Origin: Chloroflexota bacterium
GTDB taxonomy: Bacteria > Chloroflexota > Anaerolineae > Aggregatilineales > Phototrophicaceae
DNA: 64,000 nucleotides
NCBI GenBank assembly: GCA_011525385.1
Contig: WTGF01000125.1
Location: 1 to 64,000 of the forward strand
Direction: 5' to 3'
A program made the position numbers and the translations under genes. Below the pieces are notes generated by a model. It did no database searches and had not been told where the DNA came from. It worked only from the letters and a program-made list of their open reading frames with translations. Positions 38,104 to 46,888 of this stretch are shown here, one piece after another. Positions within the stretch are counted from its first letter, which is position 1. Every line of letters begins with the position of its first letter.

Positions 38104-39342
38104 TTAATCCACCAGCGCTTGATAGACAAGCGCCCTGAAGTCCGCCTGGAAGAGCAACAGATTGTCCATTAATTGAGTCATGATGATGCCGACGATCTGC
38201 TCCTGAGGATCGACCCAGAAATTAGTGGCGGCGGCGCCGCTCCAGCCGAAGGCGCCCGCCGAGTTAAGGATGCCCGTTTGCGCCGGGTCGAGGACCACGT
38301 CAAAGCCGAGGCCGAACCCCCTGCCGCCAATTGTACTCAAGCCGATAGCGATGGGCAGGAGTTCCTGCGGCAAATGGTTCAGCGTCATGTACTCCAGGGT
38401 CTTCCGTCCCAGTATCCTTATGCCGTTCGATTCCCCGCAGTTCAGCAAGATCCTGGCGAAGCGCCAGTAGTCGCCGATGGTCGAGACAAGGCCGCCCCCA
38501 CCCGAAGGCGAGTTCGCGGGCTTGGTGTAGTCGTGCGCGGGTATGTTCGGCCCGCCTTCGTATTCGCGGAAGCTGCCATCGGAGGGCCGATGTTGATACA
38601 GTTTGGCGAAGCGATCAAGCTTGTCCGCCGGCACGTGAAATCCCGTATCGACCATGCCGAGGGGATCGAAAATCTCTTGCTGCAAGAAATCTTCAAAGGG
38701 CATATCCGCCAGCACCTGTATCAGATAGCCGCAGACGTCCGTGGCGATGCTGTAATTCCAGGCTGCGCCGGGTTGGTGCCGCAGTGGAAGATCCGCCATG
38801 CCGAGGATTTTCTCTTCCAAACTAGCTGTCTCGCTGCGGAAGATCGAATCACGGTACATATCGTCGATCGGACTGTCGTAGAAAAAACCGTAACTCAAAC
38901 CAGCCGTGTGCGTCAGCAAGTGGTGCACCGTCATGGGTGGATCTTGCTCGACCAGTTCCTTGCCTAGGAATCCGTAGCCGCTCAAAACCCGCGTCTTGGC
39001 GAAAGCAGGGATGTACTTGCTGACCGGATCAATCAACTGAAACTTGCCACGTTCGTAAAGCATCATCAAAGCGACCGACGTGATGGGTTTGGTCATGCTG
39101 TAGATTCGAAAGATGGTATCAAGCTCCATCGGCAGCGTCCCTTCGGCATCGCGATGACCGATAGCCTCGAGATGGACGATTTCTCCGTGCCGGGCGAGGA
39201 GCGTAACGAACCCGGCGACATTGCCCTTTTCAACGTATGTGTTCAGTTTATGATTGATATTCGCGAGTCGGCCTGATGACATGCCGACGCTTTCCGCTTC
39301 AGCTATCCGCATAGCGCCTCCTTGATTTTCTTCTGATGACAT
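38104..39342 (-). CDS. Beta-lactamase/serine hydrolase family protein
   Basis: FRIYSMTKPITSVALMMLYERGK (SxxK), YSIATDVCGYLIQVLA (YxN-like region). Confidence 0.88.
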   Translation of the reverse strand: MSSEENQGGAMRIAEAESVGMSSGRLANINHKLNTYVEKGNVAGFVTLLARHGEIVHLEAIGHRDAEGTLPMELDTIFRIYSMTKPITSVALMMLYERGKFQLIDPVSKYIPAFAKTRVLSGYGFLGKELVEQDPPMTVHHLLTHTAGLSYGFFYDSPIDDMYRDSIFRSETASLEEKILGMADLPLRHQPGAAWNYSIATDVCGYLIQVLADMPFEDFLQQEIFDPLGMVDTGFHVPADKLDRFAKLYQHRPSDGSFREYEGGPNIPAHDYTKPANSPSGGGGLVSTIGDYWRFARILLNCGESNGIRILGRKTLEYMTLNHLPQELLPIAIGLSTIGGRGFGLGFDVVLDPAQTGILNSAGAFGWSGAAATNFWVDPQEQIVGIIMTQLMDNLLLFQADFRALVYQALVD

Positions 39343-39355
39343 TGGTTCTTACACA

Positions 39356-39450
39356 GCCGCTCGGCGCGTAACCGGCGAAAAAGTCTGCCGCGCTCACACA
39401 AAATAATAAGCCTTCTCGGCGCATGAGCGACGCGGTCTATCAAAAAGAGA
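39356..39450 (-). repeat. Dispersed intergenic repeat, copy D
   Basis: Minus strand tctctttttgatagaccgcgtcgctcatgcgccgagaaggcttattattttgtgtgagcgcggcagactttttcgccggttacgcgccgagcggc. Confidence 0.8.
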
Positions 39451-39463
39451 ATCGTTATATTCT

Positions 39464-40498
39464 TCATCGGTTCGCCGCTGCTGTATCAGCGAGGGCTTTC
39501 CCCATTTCCAGCGCCTTGGGATGTTGCGGGTTGATTGCCAAAGCCTCTGTTACCGCCGCCCTCGCCGCCGCGAAATCGTTCTCCCCCAGGAAATAGTCAG
39601 CTATGATCAACATGCGGCTGACGGCTTTCTTCTTGTTATTGTGATTGAGATACCAGTCCGCGATTTCGCGTTGCAAGTCGATCAAACCGGGATTGATGGT
39701 TGCTGCCTTAACTTTTTCGGCGACAGCAAGCCGCTCTGACCCTGCGGCTTCGAGCAGCCTCGCCAAGAGGAGATGATTGTCCACGGCCTTGTCGAGCATT
39801 CCGAGTTTCTTTTGCAGCGAGATGAGTTTGGACAAGGGCTTGGGATCATGAGGCGCGAGTTCCTGGGCGCGCCGCGCAATTTCGAGTTGTTCCTCAAGAT
39901 CGAGCGATTGCGCGTGCGACTTGGCGCCGACGCCATTATGGGCGGACATAGCTTTTTCGATGCCATCTTGCAGCCAGGTCTCAATTGCGTCTGCCGCCCG
40001 AACCGTCAGCTCCCGGGCAAGAATGAGATCGTCGCCCTTTAGTGTCTGCAATACGTAGTCCACCGGATCCATTTTACCGGGCGGCCTGCCGATGCCGAAG
40101 CGCAAGCGAGCGAAGTCCTTGCTCCCTAAATGCCCCACAATACTGCGCAAGCCGTTTTGTCCGCCATGCCCCCCCGCTTGTCGCAGTCTCAGGGCGCCAA
40201 AAGGCGTATCGAGATCATCGTGAACGACCATGAGACTTCCGATGGGAATCTTGTAGTATTCCAGAAGCGATCGAACTGCCTCGCCACTGCGGTTCATGAA
40301 GGTCAGAGGCTTGACCAGCTTTACGCCTTTGCCGTGGATATGGGCGCTCCAGGTTTGCGCGCGCTTTTCGCCCCTGCCTTTGCCAAGGTCATAGCGGCGG
40401 ATCAACTCGTCGATCACCCACCAGCCTATGTTGTGGCGCGTCTTGTCGTATTTGGGTCCTGGATTGCCAAGCCCAACAATCAGATGAAGCTCGGACAT
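39464..40498 (-). CDS. pth: Peptidyl-tRNA hydrolase with C-terminal TPR-like extension
   Basis: MSELHLIVGLGNPGPKYDKTRHNIGWWVIDEL, VVHDDLDTPFGALRLRQAGGHGGQNGLRSI; then helical repeats DFAAARAAVTEALAINPQHPKALEMGKALAD. Confidence 0.95.
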   Translation of the reverse strand: MSELHLIVGLGNPGPKYDKTRHNIGWWVIDELIRRYDLGKGRGEKRAQTWSAHIHGKGVKLVKPLTFMNRSGEAVRSLLEYYKIPIGSLMVVHDDLDTPFGALRLRQAGGHGGQNGLRSIVGHLGSKDFARLRFGIGRPPGKMDPVDYVLQTLKGDDLILARELTVRAADAIETWLQDGIEKAMSAHNGVGAKSHAQSLDLEEQLEIARRAQELAPHDPKPLSKLISLQKKLGMLDKAVDNHLLLARLLEAAGSERLAVAEKVKAATINPGLIDLQREIADWYLNHNNKKKAVSRMLIIADYFLGENDFAAARAAVTEALAINPQHPKALEMGKALADTAAANR

Positions 40499-40553
40499 TA
40501 TACCCTCGTCAGGTGACATGCGCCGCTATGTTAGCAGAGCGGGGCTTGCCTTG

Positions 40554-40648
40554 TCTACTTTTTTAGCGGACCCCCTTGCTAATGCAAGGAGAGGGCTTGC
40601 AAATTTGTGTGAGCGACAGGCTTTCTCGCCGGTTACGCGCCGAACGGC
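40554..40648 (+). repeat. Dispersed intergenic repeat, copy B
   Basis: tctacttttttagcggacccccttgctaatgcaaggagagggcttgcaaatttgtgtgagcgacaggctttctcgccggttacgcgccgaacggc. Confidence 0.8.
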
Positions 40649-40713
40649 TGAATCGAGATGATCGACCCCGGCCGGTTCAGGCGACTATAGCTTCGATTGG
40701 ATTTCCGCGAGCC

Positions 40714-41484
40714 CTAGAGCGGACTGTCATCAACATAGCGCGGATAGGTCGATTTAGCCGCTTCAGCCAGGCGCAGGTCAAGGTCAAGTGTGACAAAGGG
40801 CTGATCCGCTCCTGTCACGGCCAGAACTGCGCCGTCAGGATCACAGATCCAGCCAGCGCCGCCCAACTCGATATGACCGGCATGACCAGAGTGGTTGGAC
40901 GAGAGACAAAAGGCGCCCGACACGACGGCTGCGCTCCGTCCGCCGGCCAGCCACTTCTCGTTCGTGCCCATTGGCGTACTGCGCGGATTGAGCAAAAGGT
41001 GAATCCCTTGTCGGCTGTATTCGCGCGCGTGTTGCATGAACCAGATCTCGGTGCAGATCATGATTCCGGCGCGTGTAGCGCCGATGGCTGCGCATTGAAA
41101 GTCGACCGGCGAGCGATCGTACCAGTTGGCTTCCCAGTATCCGTCGTCGTTGGGTAGATAGGTTTTCTGATGATCCCAGCGCAGCCCGGCGCTCCGGGTC
41201 CAGATATATGCTACATTGAGTTTCTTTTCTCCAAGCGCGCGCGGCGATGTGCCGACAATTGTTTCCGCGCCTAACTCCGGCAAGCGCCGCAACCACTGAT
41301 CGTGTGAATCTACGGCGCTTCTCCAACGGACTTCATCGGGGCGGGGCGTCGTGCAAAACCAGGGCGCAAAACACATCTCCGGCAACAAGACCAACTGACT
41401 GGCGGCCTGCCGAACATGATGTCGCAAAGCCTCCCATTGGCTTTCCAGCTGACTTGGATCAATTTCTGTGATGGTCGCTCTCAT
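40714..41484 (-). CDS. Carbon-nitrogen (nitrilase-superfamily) hydrolase
   Basis: Glu-Lys-Cys triad context: LVLLPEMCF, WDHQKTYLPND, GIMICTEIWF. Confidence 0.85.
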   Translation of the reverse strand: MRATITEIDPSQLESQWEALRHHVRQAASQLVLLPEMCFAPWFCTTPRPDEVRWRSAVDSHDQWLRRLPELGAETIVGTSPRALGEKKLNVAYIWTRSAGLRWDHQKTYLPNDDGYWEANWYDRSPVDFQCAAIGATRAGIMICTEIWFMQHAREYSRQGIHLLLNPRSTPMGTNEKWLAGGRSAAVVSGAFCLSSNHSGHAGHIELGGAGWICDPDGAVLAVTGADQPFVTLDLDLRLAEAAKSTYPRYVDDSPL

Positions 41485-41557
41485 TGGAATGCGCTCGTGA
41501 ACATCTTACGGTCGCTAAAGGCGATTTCAACCAAGAGACCGGCGGCAAGCGGGGCGG

Positions 41558-43495
41558 CTATGCCAATTCACGCTGTTGACTAAATTGCGTTTCGTAAAGC
41601 CGGGCATAGAGCCCGTCGCGGGCGATGAGCTCGCTATGAGTGCCGCCTTCGACGATGCAACCGCGATCCAGCACCAGAATCTGATCGGCAGCGAGTATGG
41701 TGCTGAGTCGATGCGCGATGACGATACTGGTACGGCCCTCCATGATGTGGCTCAAAGCGTCTTGAATCAAGGCCTCCGACTGGCTGTCGAGATGGCTGGT
41801 CGCTTCGTCCAGAACCAGAATGCGCGGATCTTTTAGTACCACGCGGGCAATGGCCATTCGCTGTTTTTCTCCCCCGCTGAGCCGGTATCCGCGCTCGCCG
41901 ACGATCGCGTCATAGCCCTCGCTTAATCCCATAATGAAATCATGGATATGGGCAACTTCGGCCGCGGCTTCGACTTCAGCTTGCGTGGCCTCCGGCTTGG
42001 CATAGAGCAGATTGGTGCGGATGCTGTCGTGAAAGAGATAGGTCTCTTGCGTGACCATGCCGATATTCTGCGCCATGGTATTCAGGCTCAAGTCACGCAG
42101 GTCGTGGCCGTCGATCAATATCCTGCCTTTGGAAGGATCATACAGGCGCGGTATCAGGTAGGTCATCGTGGTCTTGCCCGCGCCGCTGGGACCCACCAAT
42201 GCGACCAATTGCCCGGGCGAAATACGGAAGGAGATGTCTTGCAGGGCCAGCTCCCTGGCCTGGTGGACTTTTGCGGTTCCGCCCTGGCCGTCCCCGCGTT
42301 TCGCAGGGTCGCCAGATCGCGTAGCGGCGATGCTGTCCATCTTGCCGATGCGTTCCACATCGGAGAGTAGATTGTCTTCGTCTACGGTGTAGCGGAAGGA
42401 CACGCGCTCGAATTCCAGCTCGCCCTTGACATTATGCAGATGAACCGCGTTGGGCTTTTCCGCGATTTCAAGCGGCAGGTCGATGATCTCGAAGACCCGC
42501 TCAAAGCTGACAATTGACTGGGCAAAGTCTACCGGGGCATTGGTCAGCGCTTGCAGCGGAGTATAAAGTTGCGTGAGATAGGCGCCAAATGCGACTATGG
42601 TGCCGACAGTAAAGGCGTCCTGAATGACCAGAACGCCGCCCACCCAGTATACGATCGCGGTGCCGATCACGCTCACTAGTCCGATCATCACGAAAAACTG
42701 ACTGCCGAGCACGGCGCGCTCAATGCCGGAATCGCGGACGTCGGCAGCGCGTCGTTCAAAATGTTGAACTTCAGTATCAATGCGCCCGAATAACTTCACC
42801 AGCAGGGCGCCGCTGATATTGAGCGTTTCGTTCATCATGGCGTTCATTTGCGCGTTGTAAGCCATTTGTTGGCGGGCAATCGCCTGCAGCCTCTTGCCCA
42901 ATCTCCTTGCAATCAGGATGAAGAAAGGAAGTACCAGCACGCCTAGAATGGTCAGTCGCCATTCCAAAGCCAACATCATGACCAGAGTCGCGACAACTGT
43001 GATCACGTTAGTGACGATAGACACGATGGTGTTGCTGATGGCGTTTTGGGCCCCGACGACATCATTGTTTAGCCGGCTCATCAATTCGCCTGTCCTGGTA
43101 TTGGTGAAGAAGCGCAGCGACATCTGCTGCAAATGGTGATACAAGGCGACCCGCAGGTCGTAGATTACGCCTTCGCCGATCGAGACATTTAACTTGCGCT
43201 GTATGATCCGGATGCCTCCGCTGAGAACCGGGATCAGGACCAATCCCAGCGCCAACAAATGCAGGTGATCCAGGTCTTTATTGGCCAGCGCCGTATCTAT
43301 GATCTCGCGAAAGATGAGGGGATTCAGCAAGCCCAAAAATGTCGTGAGCAGAATCGTGGCGAGCATGCCGATTATGTGTAGTCGATAGGGCTGGGCATAA
43401 GCCAGAACGCGCAGGAGCAAGCGCCGCGAAACGTTTGGCCTCGCCGCCTCGAAGCCGTGCATGTAGCGAAACCATCCGCCGCCCTTCATCATCAT
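41558..43495 (-). CDS. ABC transporter, fused permease/ATP-binding exporter
   Basis: ALVGPSGAGKTTMTYLIPRLYDPSKGRILIDG Walker A, LSGGEKQRMAIARVVLKDPRILVLDEATSHLD. Confidence 0.95.
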   Translation of the reverse strand: MMMKGGGWFRYMHGFEAARPNVSRRLLLRVLAYAQPYRLHIIGMLATILLTTFLGLLNPLIFREIIDTALANKDLDHLHLLALGLVLIPVLSGGIRIIQRKLNVSIGEGVIYDLRVALYHHLQQMSLRFFTNTRTGELMSRLNNDVVGAQNAISNTIVSIVTNVITVVATLVMMLALEWRLTILGVLVLPFFILIARRLGKRLQAIARQQMAYNAQMNAMMNETLNISGALLVKLFGRIDTEVQHFERRAADVRDSGIERAVLGSQFFVMIGLVSVIGTAIVYWVGGVLVIQDAFTVGTIVAFGAYLTQLYTPLQALTNAPVDFAQSIVSFERVFEIIDLPLEIAEKPNAVHLHNVKGELEFERVSFRYTVDEDNLLSDVERIGKMDSIAATRSGDPAKRGDGQGGTAKVHQARELALQDISFRISPGQLVALVGPSGAGKTTMTYLIPRLYDPSKGRILIDGHDLRDLSLNTMAQNIGMVTQETYLFHDSIRTNLLYAKPEATQAEVEAAAEVAHIHDFIMGLSEGYDAIVGERGYRLSGGEKQRMAIARVVLKDPRILVLDEATSHLDSQSEALIQDALSHIMEGRTSIVIAHRLSTILAADQILVLDRGCIVEGGTHSELIARDGLYARLYETQFSQQRELA

Positions 43496-43744
43496 TGAAT
43501 CGTCCTTGTCAGCTTGTCTTTACTTAATCTATCGCAAAATCGTCGGTCGGGGCTACTGTCAATAAGATTGGGTAGACCGGTCAAATGGCTAGTATGGGCT
43601 GGTGTCCTTAAGCCGCCCGCCGTCGCCAAGAGCGCTGCCCGCGACAAATAAACGAGCGGCTCGCAGCCTGGCGCAGCATTGCGGTCTTCCTAAACGAAGA
43701 GCAAGAGCCTGTGAGTTTAGTTCCTTGCTGGTGGTTCGCCACAA

Positions 43745-43843
43745 CCGCTCGGCGCGTAAGCGGCGAAAAGGTCCCAGGAATGTCGCGCTCACAGAAAATA
43801 ACAACGTCGTTCCTTGCATGAGCAAGAGGATTTGTTAAAAAGA
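43745..43843 (-). repeat. Dispersed intergenic repeat, copy C
   Basis: Minus strand tctttttaacaaatcctcttgctcatgcaaggaacgacgttgttattttctgtgagcgcgacattcctgggaccttttcgccgcttacgcgccgagcgg. Confidence 0.85.
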
Positions 43844-43885
43844 TGGCAAATTGAATGCGAGTGACGGCTAGCTGTTGGGGCGCGC

Positions 43886-44278
43886 CTAACGATCCAAAGA
43901 CAAACCTCGGATTATCGCTCTCGCATCCGAAAGATTGGGCGCGAAAAGTATTTCACGACCCTCAACGGCATTGTTGAAAGTTTTGTGGATGGTCTGATAA
44001 ATGGTCCGTATCGCCCCGTTAGCGCCGACCACCACACGCGCGCCCTCGTTCGGGCGCGCCTCTCCCGAGGCCAGCAATGTCTTGGCGGCGCTAAAGACAT
44101 CCTTCGGTATCGTGGTGCCTTCGAGATCTATGATGAGATCGACAAAGTGACCGACACTGCCAATTAGCGAGTCCGCCCGCTGTACCGCTTCCTCAAGTTC
44201 CTCCCAGGACCATTCCGACTCGAATTCCAGAAGGACGATTGTCTTTTTCTTGTTATCCCAACGTGTCACAATTGCCAT
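43886..44278 (-). CDS. Hypothetical STAS/SpoIIAA-like protein
   Basis: MAIVTRWDNKKKTIVLLEFESEWSWEELEEAVQRADSLIGSVGHFVDLIIDLEGTTIPKDVFSAAKTLL; STAS-like pattern is weak. Confidence 0.5.
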   Translation of the reverse strand: MAIVTRWDNKKKTIVLLEFESEWSWEELEEAVQRADSLIGSVGHFVDLIIDLEGTTIPKDVFSAAKTLLASGEARPNEGARVVVGANGAIRTIYQTIHKTFNNAVEGREILFAPNLSDARAIIRGLSLDR

Positions 44279-44414
44279 ATTGCCAGTCCCGTATCTTGCT
44301 CCAGGATATATAACCCAATTACGGAAGTCTTTCCCGGACGTTGCCCGGAAAACCAGTAATAACATATCACAGTTTCTGGCTTGAAGGCAATCGCGCAGCT
44401 TCTCTATCGCGCAG

Positions 44415-45227
44415 CTAATTCTCGACGATCTCAAATGGCAACAGAGGAGAAAGCGCGCTACCGTCCAGGCTTATCTGAACTGACCACCGGCCTGCCGTGA
44501 AGGCTGTATCGGTCTGGTCAATAAAGAACCATATACAGTTGTCGTCTATGAAATGCTCCGTTTGAAAACTGTGGGACACGAGCTCTTGATCCCGGTGTTG
44601 CCAGCTTGAAGATAGCGTTGCGCCCGCGGGGATGTTGTACGCTCTGGCCACGACATAGATCTCGGTAGAATCCGGTGTGAACAGCGGGTTAATGTCCACT
44701 GGGCAGTCCTCGCTGTTGACGCCGGAAGACAACACAAGATTATCCAGACGCGGATGCAAATCCGGGGTCACCTCAGTTCTGGCTGGCGGGGTTGCCGTCT
44801 GCGCCGCCGAGAGGGCGTCATTCAGATCAATCGCTGTGCTCGCGCCACCGACAGCAGCCGCTTCTTCGCGCGATTCGACAGCAACAACCTGCGGCTGGTC
44901 CCCCAGTTGACGCAGGTTGGCGTCGATGAAATCGCTGTCTGTGCCTAATGCAGACAAATTGGAACGCAAGAACGCGCCTGACTGTTCGATTTGCGCCACT
45001 CGCGTGCCGGCAAAATCCAGTGTGATTTGGAGTCTCGCTCTGACAACTGTTGCTGTGGCGCGCAACCGGTCCAATTGCGTCGCGGCGGCTTCGTACTCAG
45101 CGGTGGCGGTCAAAGGCAAGTCCGATGTCCGGCATGCGACCAGCGCTGAACTTGTGAACAAAAAGAGAACGATCGCGAGAGGCAATTTGGGACCCAGCGG
45201 GAGCCACCGCAGTCTCTTCCTTTCCAT
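44415..45227 (-). CDS. Hypothetical secreted lipoprotein
   Basis: MERKRLRWLPLGPKLPLAIVLFLFTSSALVACRTS signal peptide with lipobox LVAC. Confidence 0.55.
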   Translation of the reverse strand: MERKRLRWLPLGPKLPLAIVLFLFTSSALVACRTSDLPLTATAEYEAAATQLDRLRATATVVRARLQITLDFAGTRVAQIEQSGAFLRSNLSALGTDSDFIDANLRQLGDQPQVVAVESREEAAAVGGASTAIDLNDALSAAQTATPPARTEVTPDLHPRLDNLVLSSGVNSEDCPVDINPLFTPDSTEIYVVARAYNIPAGATLSSSWQHRDQELVSHSFQTEHFIDDNCIWFFIDQTDTAFTAGRWSVQISLDGSALSPLLPFEIVEN

Positions 45228-45503
45228 AGTGCCGCAGATTATACCCAAGAAAAGCAAAACCGCCCCAAACAGGTTGAGACGGCTGCAGGAGTGGAAGCGC
45301 CGGGGACCTGCCCCCCGGGTCCGCTGGTTTCGAATCTCGCACTTCTACAAGCTTAGCCCTTTGTAGAGCTTCGCGCCGCGCATTCCCAAAGGGCTCGGTT
45401 CACACTGCGCTAGCCGATGGGTCTTGGCGTCGTCTTATCGGCGTCAACGACGGGCACCCTCACTTTTTATGACACTCGCGGCAGATCGCGAAGGGAGACG
45501 ATT

Positions 45504-45549
45504 CTGCAGGAGCGGTAGAGGACTCGTTGCCTCTACACCCTACTTGCAG
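45504..45549. other. Imperfect cruciform/hairpin in non-coding gap
   Basis: CTGCA...GTAGAGG-actcgttg-CCTCTAC...TGCAG nested inverted repeats. Confidence 0.6.
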
Positions 45550-45818
45550 CAGCCTAAGCTACGGCAGGAAGGGCGTTAAAGTTTGGTTTTGCACCTATGT
45601 GCGTTGCCAGTTTAACGTGTCTTGGCGCCACGGCTTGCCGTGCGGCTTCAACCACCAACGTCGAATCTGATTCGCTCCCGTGATGGCTGACGGCGCTGCC
45701 CGTCCCTTCGCGAACCGCGCCATCGCTCCTGCTCATGGTAGCATAGTTCGGGCGGTTTGTGAAGCGCCGCGGCATTTTCTCTCACTGCTTTTGCCAAGGC
45801 CTCATTGGATCGTGCGAA

Positions 45819-45864
45819 CCTGCCATATTGTCCTGAATCAGGTATGATAGGACAATATGGCAGG
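45819..45864 (+). promoter_or_regulatory. Perfect 16-bp inverted repeat overlapping a putative promoter and RBS
   Basis: CCTGCCATATTGTCCT - 14 nt - AGGACAATATGGCAGG; putative -35 CTGCCA (45820) and -10 TATGAT (45843) with 17-bp spacing; RBS CAGGAGG overlaps right arm. Confidence 0.7.
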
Positions 45865-45886
45865 AGGACAATGAAAGGCGCAATTC

Positions 45887-46888
45887 GTGGCCGTTGATGC
45901 TTTGATCGTTGGCGCGGGATTATCGGGCCTGATGGCTGCGCAGAGCTTAAGCCAGCGTGGCTATACCGTTCAACTTGTCGAGCGGGGGCGCAGTGTCGGC
46001 GGACGCCTGGCCACTCGCCGGGTCGGCGAGGATGGCCTGGCTGATCATGGCGCGCAGTTCTTCACCGTGCGGTCGGAAACCTTTCAGGGATTCGTTGACC
46101 AGTGGCTTCAACAAGACTTGGTATATATCTGGGGTACAGGTTGGTCGGATGGCAGCGTCAAGCGCACCTTCGGCGATGGGCATCCGCGCTATGTCGTACG
46201 CGGAGGCATGAACAGCCTGGCGAAATACCTGGCGCATGATCATGATATCGCCCTTAATCGGCTGGTTACACAGATTCGAATGCTGGAGAACAGTTGGTCA
46301 TTAGTTGATAGTGATGGCGAGCGATATAATGGACGCTCTCTGCTTTTGACGCCCCCCATGCCAGAGACCCTGGAGTTGCTCTCGTCAAGCGGGGTTCCGC
46401 TGGGGGCGAGCGATTACAATGAACTTCATCGCATTCGATTCGGTCCTTGCCTTTGTGGCATCCACGAGATCGCGGGCGAGATGGAATTGCCCGCGCCGGG
46501 CGCCCTTCAAAACTTCCAGAGCGAAGTCTATTGGGTGGCCGACAATCATGCCAAGGGAATTTCGGACAGGACAGTTGTCACCAGCCACGCCAACGCCAAA
46601 TTCAGCCGACAAAACTGGGACGCTTCGGAAGCGGATATCATCCGCGAGTTAGAAGCTGCCGTGCTGCCCTATCTCAAAGGCAGCGCAAGGATCGCGAGCA
46701 CTCAACTCAAGAAATGGCGCTACTCCGTCCCCCTGACTACGTATCCAGAGGAATTCTTGATGGCGCGCGGATTGCCGCGTCTGGCTTTTGCCGGCGACGC
46801 TTTTGGCGGCCGCGGCCGCGTCGAAGGCGCCTTCCTGTCCGGTATCGCGGCCGGCAATGCCTTGTCAGACGCGCTTTCCAATGCTTAG
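45887..46888 (+). CDS. FAD-dependent oxidoreductase (renalase/amine-oxidase-like)
   Basis: DALIVGAGLSGLMAAQSLSQRGYTVQLVERGRSVGGRLATRR; GLPRLAFAGDAFGGRGRVEGAFLSGIAAG; GTG start. Confidence 0.88.
   Translation: MAVDALIVGAGLSGLMAAQSLSQRGYTVQLVERGRSVGGRLATRRVGEDGLADHGAQFFTVRSETFQGFVDQWLQQDLVYIWGTGWSDGSVKRTFGDGHPRYVVRGGMNSLAKYLAHDHDIALNRLVTQIRMLENSWSLVDSDGERYNGRSLLLTPPMPETLELLSSSGVPLGASDYNELHRIRFGPCLCGIHEIAGEMELPAPGALQNFQSEVYWVADNHAKGISDRTVVTSHANAKFSRQNWDASEADIIRELEAAVLPYLKGSARIASTQLKKWRYSVPLTTYPEEFLMARGLPRLAFAGDAFGGRGRVEGAFLSGIAAGNALSDALSNA

Noticed and set aside
40576-41157. 193-aa plus-strand ORF beginning MLMQGEGLQIC
   Set aside because: Starts inside repeat copy B and runs antisense to the nitrilase-like CDS; not coding.
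43589-43825. 78-aa minus-strand ORF MLMQGTTLLFSV
   Set aside because: Starts inside repeat copy C; resemblance to the 40576 ORF comes from the shared repeat, not a protein family.
45320-45350. tRNA-like GGTTTCGAATC stretch
   Set aside because: No acceptor/D/anticodon arms could be assembled around it; not a tRNA.
45554-45775. 73-aa minus-strand ORF in the non-coding gap
   Set aside because: Low-complexity, no recognisable domain, no clear RBS; possible remnant only.
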